Positions 10,830-23,835 of a stretch of 64,000 nucleotides of DNA are shown in pieces. The position numbers and the translations under genes are program-made. Within the stretch, counting starts at the first letter, position 1. Each line of letters starts with the position of its first letter. This DNA is from Pantoea sp. A4 (GTDB lineage: Bacteria > Pseudomonadota > Gammaproteobacteria > Enterobacterales > Enterobacteriaceae), in contig NZ_ALXE01000002.1 in assembly GCF_000295955.2 (NCBI RefSeq), forward strand, positions 25,111 to 89,110, read 5' to 3'. The notes under the pieces are model-generated. The model was not told the DNA's origin and made no database searches. It saw only the letters and a list, made by a program, of their open reading frames with translations.

Positions 10830-13064
10830 ATGGTTGCGGTCAGAAGTTCGCATTTAAATACGGCAGGGGAGTTTGCCCTGGAGCAGTGGATCGACAGCCT
10901 TGGCATTGCGAACCCGCAAACCTGTCAAAGCCTGGCCGATACCTGGCGTTATTGCGAAGCAGAAACCCACGGTCATCCCGATCAGTCCCTGCTACTCTGG
11001 CGTGGCATTGAGATGGTCGAGATCCTCTCGATGTTGAGCATGGATCTCGATAGCCTGCGTGCCGCGTTGATCTTCCCGCTGGCGAGTGCCGAAGTCCTGA
11101 GCGAAGAAGATCTGGAAAAAACCGTTGGCAAAGGCATCGTGTTGCTGGTGCATGGCGTCCGCGATATGGATGCTATCCGGCAGCTGAAAGCCATTCATAA
11201 CGACTCAATGGCCTCCGAGCAGGTCGATAACGTGCGCCGTATGCTGCTGGCCATGGTGGAAGATTTCCGCTGCGTGGTCATCAAGCTGGCTGAGCGTATC
11301 GCGAATCTGCGAGAAATGAAGGATGCGCCGGAAGATGAACGCGTGCTGGCGGCGAAAGAGAGCACCAATATTTATGCGCCGCTGGCCAACCGTTTAGGTA
11401 TCGGTCAACTCAAATGGGAACTGGAAGATTACTGCTTCCGTTACCTCCATCCGGATGAATACAAACGCATCGCCAAGCTGTTGCACGAAAGACGTATCGA
11501 TCGTGAGCAGTATATCGATGACTTCGTGGGCAATTTGCGTAAAGAGATGGGTAAGGAAGGGGTTCGTGCTGAAGTGTATGGCCGCCCGAAACATATCTAT
11601 AGCATCTGGCGCAAAATGCAGAAAAAGTCGCTGGCGTTTGATGAACTGTTTGATGTGCGAGCCGTGCGTATTGTCGCCGAGCGTTTGCAGGATTGCTACG
11701 GCGCTTTAGGCATTGTGCATACGCTTTATCGTCACCTGCCCAGTGAGTTTGATGACTATGTTGCCAATCCGAAACCCAATGGCTACCAGTCTATCCATAC
11801 GGTGGTGCTGGGGCCAAAAGGCAAGACGGTAGAGATCCAGATCCGTACCCGGCAGATGCACGAAGACGCCGAGCTGGGTGTTGCTGCCCACTGGAAATAT
11901 AAAGAAGGCCCGGGCACCGGCAACTCGCGGGGTGCCGCTGGCCATGAAGAGCGTATTGCCTGGTTACGTAAGCTGATCACCTGGCAGGAAGAGATGTCGG
12001 ATTCTGGCGAGATGCTGGAAGAAGTGCGCAGTCAGGTCTTTGACGATCGGGTTTACGTGTTTACGCCAAAAGGGGATGTGGTGGATCTGCCAGCAGGCTC
12101 GACGCCGTTGGATTTCGCTTATCACATTCACAGTGATATTGGGCATCGTTGCATTGGGGCCAAAATCAGCGGCCGCATTGTGCCGTTTACCTATCAGTTG
12201 CAGATGGGCGATCAGATTGAAGTGATCACCCAGAAGCAGCCAAACCCAAGCCGCGACTGGCTCAATCCGAACCTTGGCTATATCACCACCAGCCGTGGGC
12301 GCTCCAAGATTCACGCCTGGTTCCGTAAGCAGGATCGCGATAAAAACATTCTGGCCGGACGGCAGATCTTTGATAATGAGCTGAATCAGCTGGATATTAG
12401 CCAGCGTGAAGCTGAGAAGGTGTTGCTGCCGCGCTACAACGTGAGTTCCCTTGAGGAACTGCTGGCCATGATTGGCGGCGGCGATGTGCGCCTCAATCAG
12501 ATGGTTAACTTCCTGCAAGGCAAACTCAATAAGCCGAGTGCTGAAGAGGAAGATCGTGAAGCCCTGCGCCAGCTGACGCAGAAAAGCTTTGCACCGCAGC
12601 CGTCTCGTAAAGAGAGTGGCCGGGTGGTGGTTGAGGGCGTGGGCAATCTGATGCACCATATTGCTCGCTGCTGCCAGCCCATTCCCGGTGATGACATCGT
12701 TGGTTTTATTACCCACGGGCGCGGTATTTCCATCCACCGTGCCGATTGCGACCAGTTATCCGAGCTGATTGCCCACGCGCCAGAGCGCATTGTCGATGCA
12801 GTCTGGGGCGAGAGTTATTCCAGCGGCTATTCGCTGGTGGTCCGCGTGACCGCCAACGATCGTAGTGGTTTGTTGCGTGATATCACCACCATTCTCGCCA
12901 ATGAGAAGGTCAATGTGCTGGGCGTTTCCAGCCGTAGTGATACCAAAAAGCAGCTGGCGACCATTGATATGGATATTGAGATTTATAATCAGCAGGTGCT
13001 GGGACGTGTGCTGTCACGCCTGAATCAGGTGCCGGATATTATCGACGCCCGCCGTTTGCACTGA
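10830..13064 (+). CDS. relA: (p)ppGpp synthetase RelA
   Basis: RelA makes (p)ppGpp on ribosomes that stall with uncharged tRNA. The 744-residue length equals the E. coli protein. The degenerate N-terminal hydrolase domain lacks the catalytic HD pair. The synthetase domain (EVYGRPKHIYSIWRKMQ, FDELFDVRAVRIV, NGYQSIHTVV) is followed by the TGS domain (DRVYVFTPKGDVVDLPAG), the zinc-finger/conserved-cysteine region (HHIARCCQPIPGDDIVGF) and a C-terminal ACT domain. The start at 10830 is chosen for the GGAGAGG site just upstream and the conserved MVAVRSSH. A dispersed repeat element follows the gene. Confidence 0.97.
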   Translation: MVAVRSSHLNTAGEFALEQWIDSLGIANPQTCQSLADTWRYCEAETHGHPDQSLLLWRGIEMVEILSMLSMDLDSLRAALIFPLASAEVLSEEDLEKTVGKGIVLLVHGVRDMDAIRQLKAIHNDSMASEQVDNVRRMLLAMVEDFRCVVIKLAERIANLREMKDAPEDERVLAAKESTNIYAPLANRLGIGQLKWELEDYCFRYLHPDEYKRIAKLLHERRIDREQYIDDFVGNLRKEMGKEGVRAEVYGRPKHIYSIWRKMQKKSLAFDELFDVRAVRIVAERLQDCYGALGIVHTLYRHLPSEFDDYVANPKPNGYQSIHTVVLGPKGKTVEIQIRTRQMHEDAELGVAAHWKYKEGPGTGNSRGAAGHEERIAWLRKLITWQEEMSDSGEMLEEVRSQVFDDRVYVFTPKGDVVDLPAGSTPLDFAYHIHSDIGHRCIGAKISGRIVPFTYQLQMGDQIEVITQKQPNPSRDWLNPNLGYITTSRGRSKIHAWFRKQDRDKNILAGRQIFDNELNQLDISQREAEKVLLPRYNVSSLEELLAMIGGGDVRLNQMVNFLQGKLNKPSAEEEDREALRQLTQKSFAPQPSRKESGRVVVEGVGNLMHHIARCCQPIPGDDIVGFITHGRGISIHRADCDQLSELIAHAPERIVDAVWGESYSSGYSLVVRVTANDRSGLLRDITTILANEKVNVLGVSSRSDTKKQLATIDMDIEIYNQQVLGRVLSRLNQVPDIIDARRLH

Positions 13065-13131
13065 GTACGGGTACGTCACTTCTTTCAGGCAAGATTACAT
13101 CGCTGTGGTTTGGGTGGTCAGGTCAGATAAT

Positions 13132-13215
13132 GGGGGATATGACTGCTCGGAAAGATTGCTCCTGCCGATCGGGCCCTACGTCCATGTAGGGCACGCACTC
13201 GCTATGATATCCCCC
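13132..13215. repeat. 84-nt fold-back intergenic repeat, copy 1
   Basis: The element is bounded by GGGGGATATGA and TGATATCCCCC, an imperfect inverted repeat. It carries an inner hairpin with stem CCCTAC/GTAGGG around the loop GTCCAT at 13174-13191. A second copy of identical length lies at 23292-23375. Both copies are preceded by GTCAGGTCAG and followed by a weaker conserved tail of about 110 bp that includes GTGCGGTTT and ATTTCGGTGGCAGAGGGG (here to about 13330). The gap between relA and mazG (13065-13389) holds this element and no credible gene. Confidence 0.75.
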
Positions 13216-13389
13216 GTTATCATCCCGGCAAGCAGCAGTGTTGCTGCCGGAAGCCCGTGCGGTTTTAAATTTGGGCGCTTTTACTTGATCAGGCAAATCA
13301 GCCCTGTGGATTTCGGTGGCAGAGGGGTGGAATTGCTGTTGGTTCGGTAGGTACAATCGGACCTTTGCTGAAAAGCCACAAGGACCGCC

Positions 13390-14178
13390 ATGACTGCCCT
13401 AAACCGCCTGCTCGATATCATGAAAACCCTGCGCGACCCGCAGAGGGGCTGCCCGTGGGATCGTGAACAGACCTTTGCTTCTATTGCTCCTTACACCCTC
13501 GAAGAGACCTATGAAGTGCTGGATGCTATTCAGCGCGAAGACTTTGTCGACCTGCGGGGGGAACTGGGCGATCTGTTATTCCAGGTGGTGTTTTACGCGC
13601 AAATGGCCGAAGAGGAGCAGCGATTCAACTTTGATGACATCTGCAACGCCATCAGCGATAAGCTGGAGCGTCGCCACCCGCACATCTTCGCGGACGCTCA
13701 GGTTGAAAACAGCGCAGAAGTCCTGAAAAACTGGGAAGCCATCAAAACGGCAGAGCGAGCGGATAAAGCCCAACACTCGGCGCTGGACGACATTCCTAAA
13801 GCGTTGCCAGCCCTGATGCGCGCACACAAAATCCAGAAGCGCTGCCACAATGTTGGCTTTGACTGGACTACCCTCGGCCCGGTAGTGGATAAGGTGCATG
13901 AAGAAATTGACGAAGTCATGCACGAAGCGCAGCAGTCAGTGATTGACCCGGTAAAACTGGAAGAAGAGATCGGCGATCTGCTGTTTGCCACCGTTAATCT
14001 CTCCCGCCATCTGGGCAGTAAAGCCGAAACCGCCCTGCAAAAAGCCAATGATAAATTCGAACGCCGTTTCCGCCAGGTTGAAGCGATCATCACGGCTCAA
14101 GGCCTCAGTATGCCAGGTGCGACGCTGGAGCAAATGGAAGCCGCATGGCAGCAGGTTAAAGCGCAGGAAAAGGGCTAA
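13390..14178 (+). CDS. mazG: Nucleoside triphosphate pyrophosphohydrolase MazG
   Basis: MazG hydrolyses all NTPs to NMPs and PPi and in E. coli lowers ppGpp accumulation. The 262-residue protein has two MazG repeats. The N-terminal one carries CPWDREQTFASIAPYTLEETYEV and ELGDLLFQVVFYAQM, with the EExxE metal ligands. The C-terminal one carries VHEEIDEVM and LEEEIGDLLFATVNLSRHLG. The start at 13390 is followed by the conserved MTALNRLLDIMKTLRDPQ. No mazEF toxin-antitoxin pair lies upstream: the relA-mazG gap holds only the repeat element. Confidence 0.95.
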   Translation: MTALNRLLDIMKTLRDPQRGCPWDREQTFASIAPYTLEETYEVLDAIQREDFVDLRGELGDLLFQVVFYAQMAEEEQRFNFDDICNAISDKLERRHPHIFADAQVENSAEVLKNWEAIKTAERADKAQHSALDDIPKALPALMRAHKIQKRCHNVGFDWTTLGPVVDKVHEEIDEVMHEAQQSVIDPVKLEEEIGDLLFATVNLSRHLGSKAETALQKANDKFERRFRQVEAIITAQGLSMPGATLEQMEAAWQQVKAQEKG

Positions 14179-14330
14179 TCAGCTGATTATTCCAGCGCTG
14201 ATTATAATTGCATCAATTGAGCTTACTCGATTCAGCCTAACTGCACTTTTGTGACCTGCATCAACATTTCATTAACCGTGATCCGCTATGTTGGCTACCT
14301 ACTGCGTGGAGGATTACGGTGATTGATCAT

Positions 14331-14359
14331 TTGTGGCTGAGAGGGGTTTCCGGTATACT
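14331..14359 (+). promoter_or_regulatory. Predicted sigma-70 promoter of pyrG
   Basis: TTGTGG at 14331-14336 and TATACT at 14354-14359 are separated by 17 bp, placing transcription start about 45 bp before the pyrG ATG. No ribosome-independent regulatory structure was recognised in the remaining 14179-14413 gap. Confidence 0.6.
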
Positions 14360-14398
14360 GCTTTCCCGTCCTGGTTATTCTACCGTCTTTAAACCTAA

Positions 14399-16051
<1,653 letters not shown>

Positions 16052-16060
16052 GTTTCACGA

Positions 16061-16086
16061 ACAACGCGCGAATTTTCGCGCGTTGT
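16061..16086 (+). terminator. Hairpin between pyrG and eno
   Basis: A 12-bp perfect stem ACAACGCGCGAA / TTCGCGCGTTGT with a two-base loop is followed by TTGTCTT. It is ten bases past the pyrG stop. The T-run is interrupted, so it may be a partial terminator that lets some transcription enter eno. Confidence 0.6.
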
Positions 16087-16101
16087 TTGTCTTAGGATTG
16101 A

Positions 16102-17424
<1,323 letters not shown>

Positions 17425-17441
17425 TCGTCTGGCTTTCTGAA

Positions 17442-17472
17442 AAAAGCCCCGCCATCGTGCGGGGCTTTTGCT
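17442..17472 (+). terminator. Rho-independent terminator after eno
   Basis: The stem AAAAGCCCCGC / GCGGGGCTTTT with loop CATCGT is symmetric, so it can end transcription in both directions. It lies 17 bases past the eno stop. Confidence 0.85.
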
Positions 17473-17548
17473 TTTCTGGTGTTCAGGTGTTGTTGTCTGG
17501 CGCAGATCTGCCATAATCAGCGCCCTGTTTTACACTAACGAGTAACAA

Positions 17549-18220
17549 ATGTACTACCCGATTAATGAGATGTTCCAGACATTGCAGGGAGAAGGCCTGT
17601 ATACCGGCGTTCCGGCAATATTTATCCGACTGCAGGGATGCCCGGTGGGTTGCAGCTGGTGTGATACGAAACATACCTGGGATAAGCTGGCCGATCGGGA
17701 GACATCGCTCGGTGATATCGTGATTAAAACTCAGGAGAGTGATGCCTGGGGAAATGCCGACGAAGCGATGCTGCGTAAGGTTATTGCCGATAAAGGCTGG
17801 ACGGCCCGGCACGTGGTGATCACGGGCGGTGAACCCTGCATTTACGACCTGCGCCCGTTAACGGAAGCGCTGGAAGCCGCAGGATTTGATTGCCAGATTG
17901 AAACCAGCGGCACGCATGAGGTGCGCTGTAGCGAAAAGACCTGGGTAACGGTGTCACCCAAGGTCAATATGCGCGGCGGCTATGATGTGTTGCATCAGGC
18001 GCTGGTCAGGGCCGATGAGGTGAAGCATCCGGTGGCCCGCCAGCGTGATGTGGATGCGCTGGATGGATTGCTGGCAACGTTAAGTGACGTGAAGCCACGG
18101 ATTATTGCCCTGCAACCCATCAGCCAGAAAGCTGATGCCACCGAACTGTGCATTAATACCTGCATAGCGCGCAACTGGCGGCTTTCGTTACAGACACATA
18201 AGTATCTGAATATCGCCTGA
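17549..18220 (+). CDS. queE: 7-carboxy-7-deazaguanine synthase QueE
   Basis: QueE is the radical SAM enzyme that contracts 6-carboxy-tetrahydropterin to 7-carboxy-7-deazaguanine. The 223-residue protein has the cluster motif GCPVGCSWCDT with cysteines 31, 35 and 38 (CxxxCxxC). It also has the substrate/SAM segments VITGGEPCIYDLRPL and QIETSGTHEV. The first ATG at 17549 gives the conserved MYYPINEMFQTLQGEGLYTG. It is convergent with queD, whose product makes QueE's substrate, with only about 45 bp between the two 3' ends. Confidence 0.95.
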   Translation: MYYPINEMFQTLQGEGLYTGVPAIFIRLQGCPVGCSWCDTKHTWDKLADRETSLGDIVIKTQESDAWGNADEAMLRKVIADKGWTARHVVITGGEPCIYDLRPLTEALEAAGFDCQIETSGTHEVRCSEKTWVTVSPKVNMRGGYDVLHQALVRADEVKHPVARQRDVDALDGLLATLSDVKPRIIALQPISQKADATELCINTCIARNWRLSLQTHKYLNIA

Positions 18221-18265
18221 TGGCTAAGCGGGCCGACAGAAGAGGCCCGCTTTCTTGCCACACAC

Positions 18266-18628
18266 TTACTCGCCGCGATAGACACAGCCAGCAGTACAGG
18301 TTTCTTTCACCATCACTGCGCTAAGTTCGGGCAGCTTTGGCTTCATCTCATCCCAAATCCACTTTGCCAGCACTTCGCTGGTAGGGTTTTCCAGACCTGG
18401 AATTTCATTGAGATAGTTATGATCGAGGCGATCATAGATCGGCATAAATGCCGCTTTCAGTTCGGCAAAATCCATTACCCAACCGGTATACGCATCCACT
18501 TCACCGGTAATTTCCAGTCGTACTAAAAAGGAGTGACCATGCAGGCGACCGCACTTATGCCCCTCAGGGACATGCGGCAGGTGATGGGCGGCTTCAAACT
18601 GGAATTCTTTAAACAACGTGGTAGACAT
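18266..18628 (-). CDS. queD: 6-carboxy-5,6,7,8-tetrahydropterin synthase QueD
   Basis: QueD converts dihydroneopterin triphosphate to 6-carboxytetrahydropterin, the first committed queuosine step. The 120-residue product keeps the zinc histidines (FEAAHHLPH and LHGHSF, residues 15/16, 30 and 32), the catalytic Cys 26 in [10 protein letters not shown], the DHNYLNEI segment and the C-terminal [13 protein letters not shown]. It lies between queE (convergent) and cysJ (divergent), the same arrangement as in E. coli. Confidence 0.95.
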   Translation of the reverse strand: MSTTLFKEFQFEAAHHLPHVPEGHKCGRLHGHSFLVRLEITGEVDAYTGWVMDFAELKAAFMPIYDRLDHNYLNEIPGLENPTSEVLAKWIWDEMKPKLPELSAVMVKETCTAGCVYRGE

Positions 18629-18926
18629 AATGGTTCTCTAACGGGTTAACGGTGAGAATTCTACCTGAAATGGTAATTTTTCCCAGCCTGGTCGCACGAA
18701 TGCGCCATTTTTCTGCCTTTGGTGGAGCCTCAGATGATTAACTCAATGATTTAAAATGCTTTTGTTTACCACTTTTTCTGGTTGGTTAAATCCATAAAAC
18801 CATTAAGTCATTTTGGTTATTTTATATATCGAAGCTTTATTTAGTCGTTAATATAGTGCCCGGTAACCTACCCACATTCTGCCGTTGTTCACGGCGCTGA
18901 TCACAGCTACTGGATATCTTAACGCG
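18629..18926 (+). promoter_or_regulatory. AT-rich queD-cysJ divergent control region
   Basis: About 300 bp without a gene. The stretch 18750-18860 is strikingly AT-rich with repeated GGTTA/TGGTT words (for example CTGGTTGGTTAAAT and TTTTGGTTATTTTATA). A CysB-dependent promoter is expected here from the sulfur regulon of enterobacteria, but no CysB site can be assigned with certainty by eye. TATAGT at 18853-18858 is a possible -10 for cysJ. Confidence 0.4.
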
Positions 18927-20732
18927 ATGACGACTCAGGCTCCTTCAGGTTCAATTCTTCCGCTGACGCCCGATCAACTTGCTCGTTTGCAAACAGCAAC
19001 CACGGACTTCTCACCTACGCAACTGGCATGGCTCTCTGGCTATTTCTGGGGCATGGTCAACAATGTACCTGGTGCCGCTGTGGCAGCAGCACCGGCCCAG
19101 GCGGAAGCGCCTTCTGTCACTTTGATCTCCGCCTCTCAGACCGGCAATGCACGCCGTCTGGCAGAGCAATTACGTGATGATTTGCTGGCGGCAAAACTGA
19201 ATGTGAACCTCGTCAACGCAGGTGACTATAAATTCAAGCAGATTGGTCAGGAAAAACTGCTGGTGGTCGTGACCTCAACGCAGGGGGAGGGCGAGCCACC
19301 AGAAGAAGCCGTGGCACTGCATAAATTCCTGATGGGGAAAAAGGCACCGCAGCTGAAAGACGCGGCGTTTGCAGTGTTTGGCCTCGGTGATACCTCCTAT
19401 GAATTCTTCAGCCAGGCAGGCAAAGACTTCGATAAGCGTCTGGAAGAGCTGGGCGCAGCCCGCTTGCTGGATCGCGTTGATGCTGACGTTGAGTACGCAC
19501 AACAGGCCACTGACTGGCGCAGTGCGCTGGTTGAGATCCTGAAACAACGCGTCCCCGCCCAGTCAGCGGCTTCCGCAGCGGTAACCGCGACGGGTGCGGT
19601 GAATGAGGTTTTCTCTAGCCCTTACACCAAAGAAGCGCCATTAACTGCCGCTTTTGCGGTTAATCAAAAAATTACCGGACGTGGTTCAGATAAAGACGTG
19701 CGCCACATCGAAATCGATCTCGGCGACTCTGGCCTGCGTTATCAGCCTGGTGATGCGCTGGGCGTGTGGTATGAGAATGATGCGGAGCTGGTCAGCGAAC
19801 TGTTGGCGCAGGTCTGGCTGAAAGGTGATGAACAGGTTGAAGTGCAGGGCAACACGCTGCCACTGGCAGAAGCCCTGCAAAAACACTTTGAGCTGACGGT
19901 GAATACACCGCAAATCGTCGCGCAGTACGCCACGCTTTCGCGCAACGAAGCTTTACTGGCTCTGGTGGATGATAAAGCGGCGCTGCAAAACTTTGCCCAG
20001 AACGTTCCGATCATCGAGATGGTTCGTCAGGCACCGATTGAACTCAATGTGGAGCAACTGACTGGCCTGCTGCGTCCACTGACGCCGCGCCTCTATTCCA
20101 TCGCTTCTTCACAGGCGGAGAACGAAAACGAAGTGCATATCACCGTGGGTGCTGTGCGCTATGAAATTGATGGCCGTGCGCGCGGCGGCGGTGCCTCTAC
20201 CTGGCTGGCCGATCGCATCGAGGAAGATGGCGAGATTCGTATCTTCATCGAACACAACGACAACTTCCGTCTGCCGGCTAACCCGGAAACGCCGGTGATT
20301 ATGATTGGCCCTGGCACCGGCATTGCCCCGTTCCGCTCGTTCATTCAACAGCGTGATAACGACGGTGCAGGCGGCAAAAACTGGCTGTTCTTTGGCAACC
20401 CGCACTTTACTGAAGATTTCCTGTATCAGGTTGAGTGGCAGAAATATGTCAAAGATGGCCTGTTAACAAACATCGATCTTGCCTGGTCGCGCGATCAGCA
20501 AGAGAAGATTTACGTACAAGATAAAATCCGCGCTAAAGGGGCGGAAGTGTGGCGCTGGATCGCAGAAGGCGCACACCTTTATGTCTGCGGCGACGCCAAT
20601 CGCATGGCGAAAGACGTTGAGCAGGCTTTGCTGGATGTGGTGGTCGAACACGGCGGAATGGATCGTGAAACGGCCGATGAATTTTTAAGTGAGCTGCGCG
20701 TTGAGCGCCGTTATCAGCGAGACGTTTACTGA
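18927..20732 (+). CDS. cysJ: Sulfite reductase flavoprotein alpha subunit CysJ
   Basis: CysJ carries electrons from NADPH through FAD and FMN to CysI for sulfite reduction to sulfide. The start at 18927 ([18 protein letters not shown]) gives 601 residues, close to the E. coli length; an upstream in-frame ATG at 18885 would add 14 untypical residues. The flavodoxin domain has [15 protein letters not shown] and [12 protein letters not shown]. The FNR-like half has RLYSIASS for [19 protein letters not shown] for NADPH, and ends in [11 protein letters not shown]. It overlaps the cysI start (TGATG). Confidence 0.96.
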   Translation: MTTQAPSGSILPLTPDQLARLQTATTDFSPTQLAWLSGYFWGMVNNVPGAAVAAAPAQAEAPSVTLISASQTGNARRLAEQLRDDLLAAKLNVNLVNAGDYKFKQIGQEKLLVVVTSTQGEGEPPEEAVALHKFLMGKKAPQLKDAAFAVFGLGDTSYEFFSQAGKDFDKRLEELGAARLLDRVDADVEYAQQATDWRSALVEILKQRVPAQSAASAAVTATGAVNEVFSSPYTKEAPLTAAFAVNQKITGRGSDKDVRHIEIDLGDSGLRYQPGDALGVWYENDAELVSELLAQVWLKGDEQVEVQGNTLPLAEALQKHFELTVNTPQIVAQYATLSRNEALLALVDDKAALQNFAQNVPIIEMVRQAPIELNVEQLTGLLRPLTPRLYSIASSQAENENEVHITVGAVRYEIDGRARGGGASTWLADRIEEDGEIRIFIEHNDNFRLPANPETPVIMIGPGTGIAPFRSFIQQRDNDGAGGKNWLFFGNPHFTEDFLYQVEWQKYVKDGLLTNIDLAWSRDQQEKIYVQDKIRAKGAEVWRWIAEGAHLYVCGDANRMAKDVEQALLDVVVEHGGMDRETADEFLSELRVERRYQRDVY

Positions 20733-22456
20733 TGAGCGAAAAACACCCCGGACCTCTGGTCGTAGAAGGTAAGTTAGTGGACGCCGAGCGTCTGAAAAAG
20801 CAGAGTAACTACCTGCGCGGCACGATTAAAGAAGATCTGGAAGAGGGACTGACCGGTGGTTTTTCCGGTGATAACTTCTTGCTGATCCGCTTCCATGGCA
20901 TGTATCAGCAAGATGATCGTGATATCCGTGCTGAACGTGCAGCGCAGAAGCTGGAGCCGCGTCACGCCATGATGCTGCGCTGTCGTCTGCCTGGTGGCAT
21001 TATCAAGCCATACCAGTGGCTGGCGATTGATAAATTTGCCACCGAGAAGACTATTTACGGCAGCATCCGTTTGACGAACCGTCAGACTTTCCAGTTCCAC
21101 GGCATTCTGAAGAAGAACGTCAAACCTACGCATCAGATGCTGCATGAAGTCGGTCTGGACGCACTGGCTACCGCCAATGACGTAAACCGTAACGTGCTCT
21201 GTACCTCTAACCCGGTAGAGTCTGAGCTGCATCAGGAAGCGTACGAGTGGGCGAAAAAACTGTCTGAGCACCTGCTGCCGCAGACGCGCGCCTATGCAGA
21301 AATCTGGTGGGATCAGGAGAAAGTCGAGACCACCGATGTCGAACCGATTTTGGGTGAGACTTATCTGCCGCGTAAGTTTAAAACCACGGTGGTGATCCCA
21401 CCGAACAATGATGTCGATCTGCACGCCAACGATCTGAACTTCATTGCGGTGGCTGAGAAGGGCAAGCTGATTGGCTTTAACCTGCTGGTGGGCGGTGGCT
21501 TGTCTATCGATCACGGCAACAAGGCGACTTACGCCCGTACCGCCAGTGAAATTGGCTTCCTGCCACTGGACAAGACTCTGGATGTGGCGGCGGCAGTGGT
21601 TACCACTCAGCGTGACTGGGGCAACCGTACCGATCGTAAAAATGCCAAAACCAAGTACACCATTGAACGCGTCGGCCCGGATGTGTTTAAGGCAGAGGTG
21701 GAGAAGCGCGCAGGTCTGACGTTTGAGCCAATCCGTCCTTATGAATTCACCAGCCGTGGTGACAATATCGGCTGGCTGAAAGGCATTGATAACAAGTGGC
21801 ATTTGACGCTGTTTGTGGAAAATGGCCGTCTGTTGGATTACCCAGGACGTCCGTTGAAAAGTGGTATTGCTGAAATTGCGAAAGTCCACGAAGGTGACTT
21901 CCGCCTGACGGCAAACCAGAACCTGATTGTGGCCGGTGTGCCTGAAGCACAGAAAGCACAGATTGAAGCGATTGCACGTGCCCATGGCCTGATGGACAGC
22001 GTAACGCCGCAGCGTGAGAATTCGATGGCCTGCGTTGCCTTCCCAACCTGTCCGTTGGCGATGGCAGAAGCAGAGCGTTTCCTGCCTTCGTTTGTCACAC
22101 GCGTTGAAGAGATCATGCACCGCCACGGTGTGGGCGAAGAGCACATAGTGCTACGTGTTACCGGTTGCCCTAATGGATGTGGCCGTGCTTTGCTGGCGGA
22201 GATTGGTTTAGTCGGTAAAGCGCCAGGCCGTTACAACCTGCACCTTGGGGGTAACCGGATGGGAACGCGTATCCCGCGTATGTACCGCGAAAACATCACG
22301 GAAACTGAAATCCTCGCCAGTATTGATGAGCTGGTTGGCCGTTGGGCGTCAGAACGCCACGCCGATGAAGGTTTTGGTGACTTTGTTATCCGCGTTGGGG
22401 TCGTCAAGCCGGTTCTGGATCCGGCGCGGGACTTTTGGGATCAGGAGGCATCATGA
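20732..22456 (+). CDS. cysI: Sulfite reductase hemoprotein beta subunit CysI
   Basis: CysI performs the six-electron reduction of sulfite to sulfide on a siroheme-Fe4S4 centre. The 574-residue protein has the cluster cysteines in [17 protein letters not shown] and [17 protein letters not shown], the standard CxxxxxC and CxxxC pairs. It also has the conserved [13 protein letters not shown] repeat segment. The start overlaps the cysJ stop and the stop overlaps the cysH start (ATGA), so cysJIH is a tightly coupled operon. The siroheme it needs is made by CysG, encoded at 25396. Confidence 0.97.
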   Translation: MSEKHPGPLVVEGKLVDAERLKKQSNYLRGTIKEDLEEGLTGGFSGDNFLLIRFHGMYQQDDRDIRAERAAQKLEPRHAMMLRCRLPGGIIKPYQWLAIDKFATEKTIYGSIRLTNRQTFQFHGILKKNVKPTHQMLHEVGLDALATANDVNRNVLCTSNPVESELHQEAYEWAKKLSEHLLPQTRAYAEIWWDQEKVETTDVEPILGETYLPRKFKTTVVIPPNNDVDLHANDLNFIAVAEKGKLIGFNLLVGGGLSIDHGNKATYARTASEIGFLPLDKTLDVAAAVVTTQRDWGNRTDRKNAKTKYTIERVGPDVFKAEVEKRAGLTFEPIRPYEFTSRGDNIGWLKGIDNKWHLTLFVENGRLLDYPGRPLKSGIAEIAKVHEGDFRLTANQNLIVAGVPEAQKAQIEAIARAHGLMDSVTPQRENSMACVAFPTCPLAMAEAERFLPSFVTRVEEIMHRHGVGEEHIVLRVTGCPNGCGRALLAEIGLVGKAPGRYNLHLGGNRMGTRIPRMYRENITETEILASIDELVGRWASERHADEGFGDFVIRVGVVKPVLDPARDFWDQEAS

Positions 22457-23187
22457 GTCAGTTTGACATTGCAGCACTGAATGCGCTGAGCAAAGAGGAT
22501 CGCAGCCAGGCGCTGGCGGAAACCAATGCACAGCTGGAACAGCTTTCCGCTGAACAGCGGGTGAGCTGGGCGCTGGAACAGTTGCCGGGCGCTTTTGTCC
22601 TCTCATCCAGCTTTGGTATTCAGGCGGCGGTGTCGCTGCACCTGGTCACGCGTCAGCAGCCGGATATTCCGGTGATTCTGACCGATACCGGTTATCTGTT
22701 CCCGGAAACCTATCGTTTCATCGATCAACTGACCGAACAGCTTAATCTCAACCTGCAGGTGTTCCGTGCGGACACCTCACCGGCCTGGCAGGAAGCGCGC
22801 TACGGCAAACTGTGGGAGCAGGGGGTTGAGGGCATTGAGCAGTATAATCAGTTGAATAAAGTTGAGCCGATGAACCGGGCGCTGGAGACTCTGGGCGCAC
22901 AAACCTGGTTTGCTGGGTTACGTCGCGATCAGTCGGGTAGCCGGGCACAATTGCCGGTGTTAGGTGTTCAGCGCGGTGTGTTTAAGATTCTGCCGATCAT
23001 CGACTGGGACAACCGTCAGGTGTATCAATATCTGAAGGCGAATAACCTGAAATATCACCCGCTGTGGGATGAAGGTTATCTCTCGGTGGGGGATACCCAC
23101 ACCACGCGCAAGTGGGAGCCGGGCATGGTAGAAGAAGAGACGCGTTTCTTCGGCCTGAAGCGCGAGTGCGGTTTGCACGAAGGTTAA
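22453..23187 (+). CDS. cysH: Phosphoadenosine phosphosulfate reductase CysH
   Basis: CysH reduces PAPS to sulfite with thioredoxin or glutaredoxin. At 244 residues it equals the E. coli length. The PP-loop-like [15 protein letters not shown], the [13 protein letters not shown] segment, [14 protein letters not shown], and the C-terminal catalytic cysteine in KRECGLHEG are all present. It lacks the extra Cys pairs of the APS-using Fe-S form, so it is the PAPS type, matching the presence of cysC. The start at 22453 has AGGAGG seven bases upstream. Confidence 0.96.
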   Translation: MSQFDIAALNALSKEDRSQALAETNAQLEQLSAEQRVSWALEQLPGAFVLSSSFGIQAAVSLHLVTRQQPDIPVILTDTGYLFPETYRFIDQLTEQLNLNLQVFRADTSPAWQEARYGKLWEQGVEGIEQYNQLNKVEPMNRALETLGAQTWFAGLRRDQSGSRAQLPVLGVQRGVFKILPIIDWDNRQVYQYLKANNLKYHPLWDEGYLSVGDTHTTRKWEPGMVEEETRFFGLKRECGLHEG

Positions 23188-23207
23188 GCGTCTGCTTCGA
23201 TTGATGG

Positions 23208-23236
23208 AAACCCCGACTCTGTTCGGGGTTTTTTGT
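23208..23236 (+). terminator. Rho-independent terminator after cysH
   Basis: The stem AACCCCGA / TCGGGGTT with a short loop is followed by TTTTTTG, about 20 bases past the cysH stop. It closes the cysJIH operon. Confidence 0.85.
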
Positions 23237-23291
23237 TGTTACTGGCGGTGATGATCAAGCCGCTAAAGGTCGTGTAGTCAGGTCAGGCAAT

Positions 23292-23375
23292 GGGGGATAT
23301 GACTGCTCGGAAAGATTGCTCCTGCCGATCTGGCCCGACGTCCATGTCGGGCAAGCACTCGCTATCATATCCCCC
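23292..23375. repeat. 84-nt fold-back intergenic repeat, copy 2
   Basis: The same element as at 13132-13215 and of identical length. The outer ends GGGGGATATGA / TCATATCCCCC are a perfect 11-bp inverted repeat here. The inner stem is CCCGAC/GTCGGG around the same GTCCAT loop (23334-23351). Compared with copy 1, the fourth stem pair has changed from T-A to G-C on both sides. Confidence 0.75.
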
Positions 23376-23390
23376 AGTGCCTTCCCCGCA

Positions 23391-23822
23391 GGCAGCAACG
23401 CGGCTGCCAGAAGTCCGTGCGGTTTCTGGGTTAGCGCTTTATCTGCAATCCACACGTTTCTCGTCTTTCAGACAAAACAGTGATACGGATTTCGGTGGCA
23501 GAGGGGGATTGGCGTGGAGCCTGTCGGAACCCAACCCCCTCTGACAGGCCGATGTATCTCGGGTCGGCAGACTGTTGTGTTGGTGTTGCTGGCAGCAATG
23601 CGGCGGTCAGATATCCGTGCGGTTTGTGGGTTAGCGCTTTATCTGCAAGCCACACGTTTCTCGTCTTTCAGACAAAACAGTGATACGGATTTCGGTGGCA
23701 GAGGGGGATTGGCGTGGAGCCTGTCGGAACTCAACCCCCCTCTGACAGGCCGATGTATCTCGGGTCGGCAGACAGTTGTGTTGGTGTTGCTGGCAGCAAT
23801 GCGGCTGCCAGCAGTCCGTGCG
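23391..23822. repeat. Tandem direct repeat, about 200-bp period, 2.1 copies
   Basis: The unit starts at GGCAGCAA(C/T)GCGG at 23391, 23591 and 23792. It runs through GTGCGGTTT, GGGTTAGCGCTTTATCTGCAA, CACACGTTTCTCGTC, GATTTCGGTGGCAGAGGGGG and CTGACAGGCCGATGTATCTCG. The two full copies differ at only a handful of positions. The left part of the unit is the tail of the 84-nt fold-back repeat family. The gap 23188-23835 contains the cysH terminator, the fold-back repeat and this tandem array; open frames inside it are repeat artefacts. Confidence 0.8.
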
Positions 23823-23835
23823 ATGGATGACCCGA

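Noticed and set aside
11964..12737. A 257-codon open frame antisense to relA
   Set aside because: Same reason: no protein family pattern and complete overlap with a conserved gene.
17480..17548. A preQ1 riboswitch upstream of queE
   Set aside because: The leader is short and no preQ1 aptamer pattern could be recognised.
20774..22144. A 456-codon open frame antisense to cysI
   Set aside because: It is a shadow of the GC-biased cysI codons; it has no recognisable domain or ribosome binding site, and cysI itself is certain.
23391..23822. Direct repeats downstream of cysH, near iap, considered as a CRISPR array
   Set aside because: The period is about 200 bp with no short repeat-spacer alternation, and no cas genes are present.
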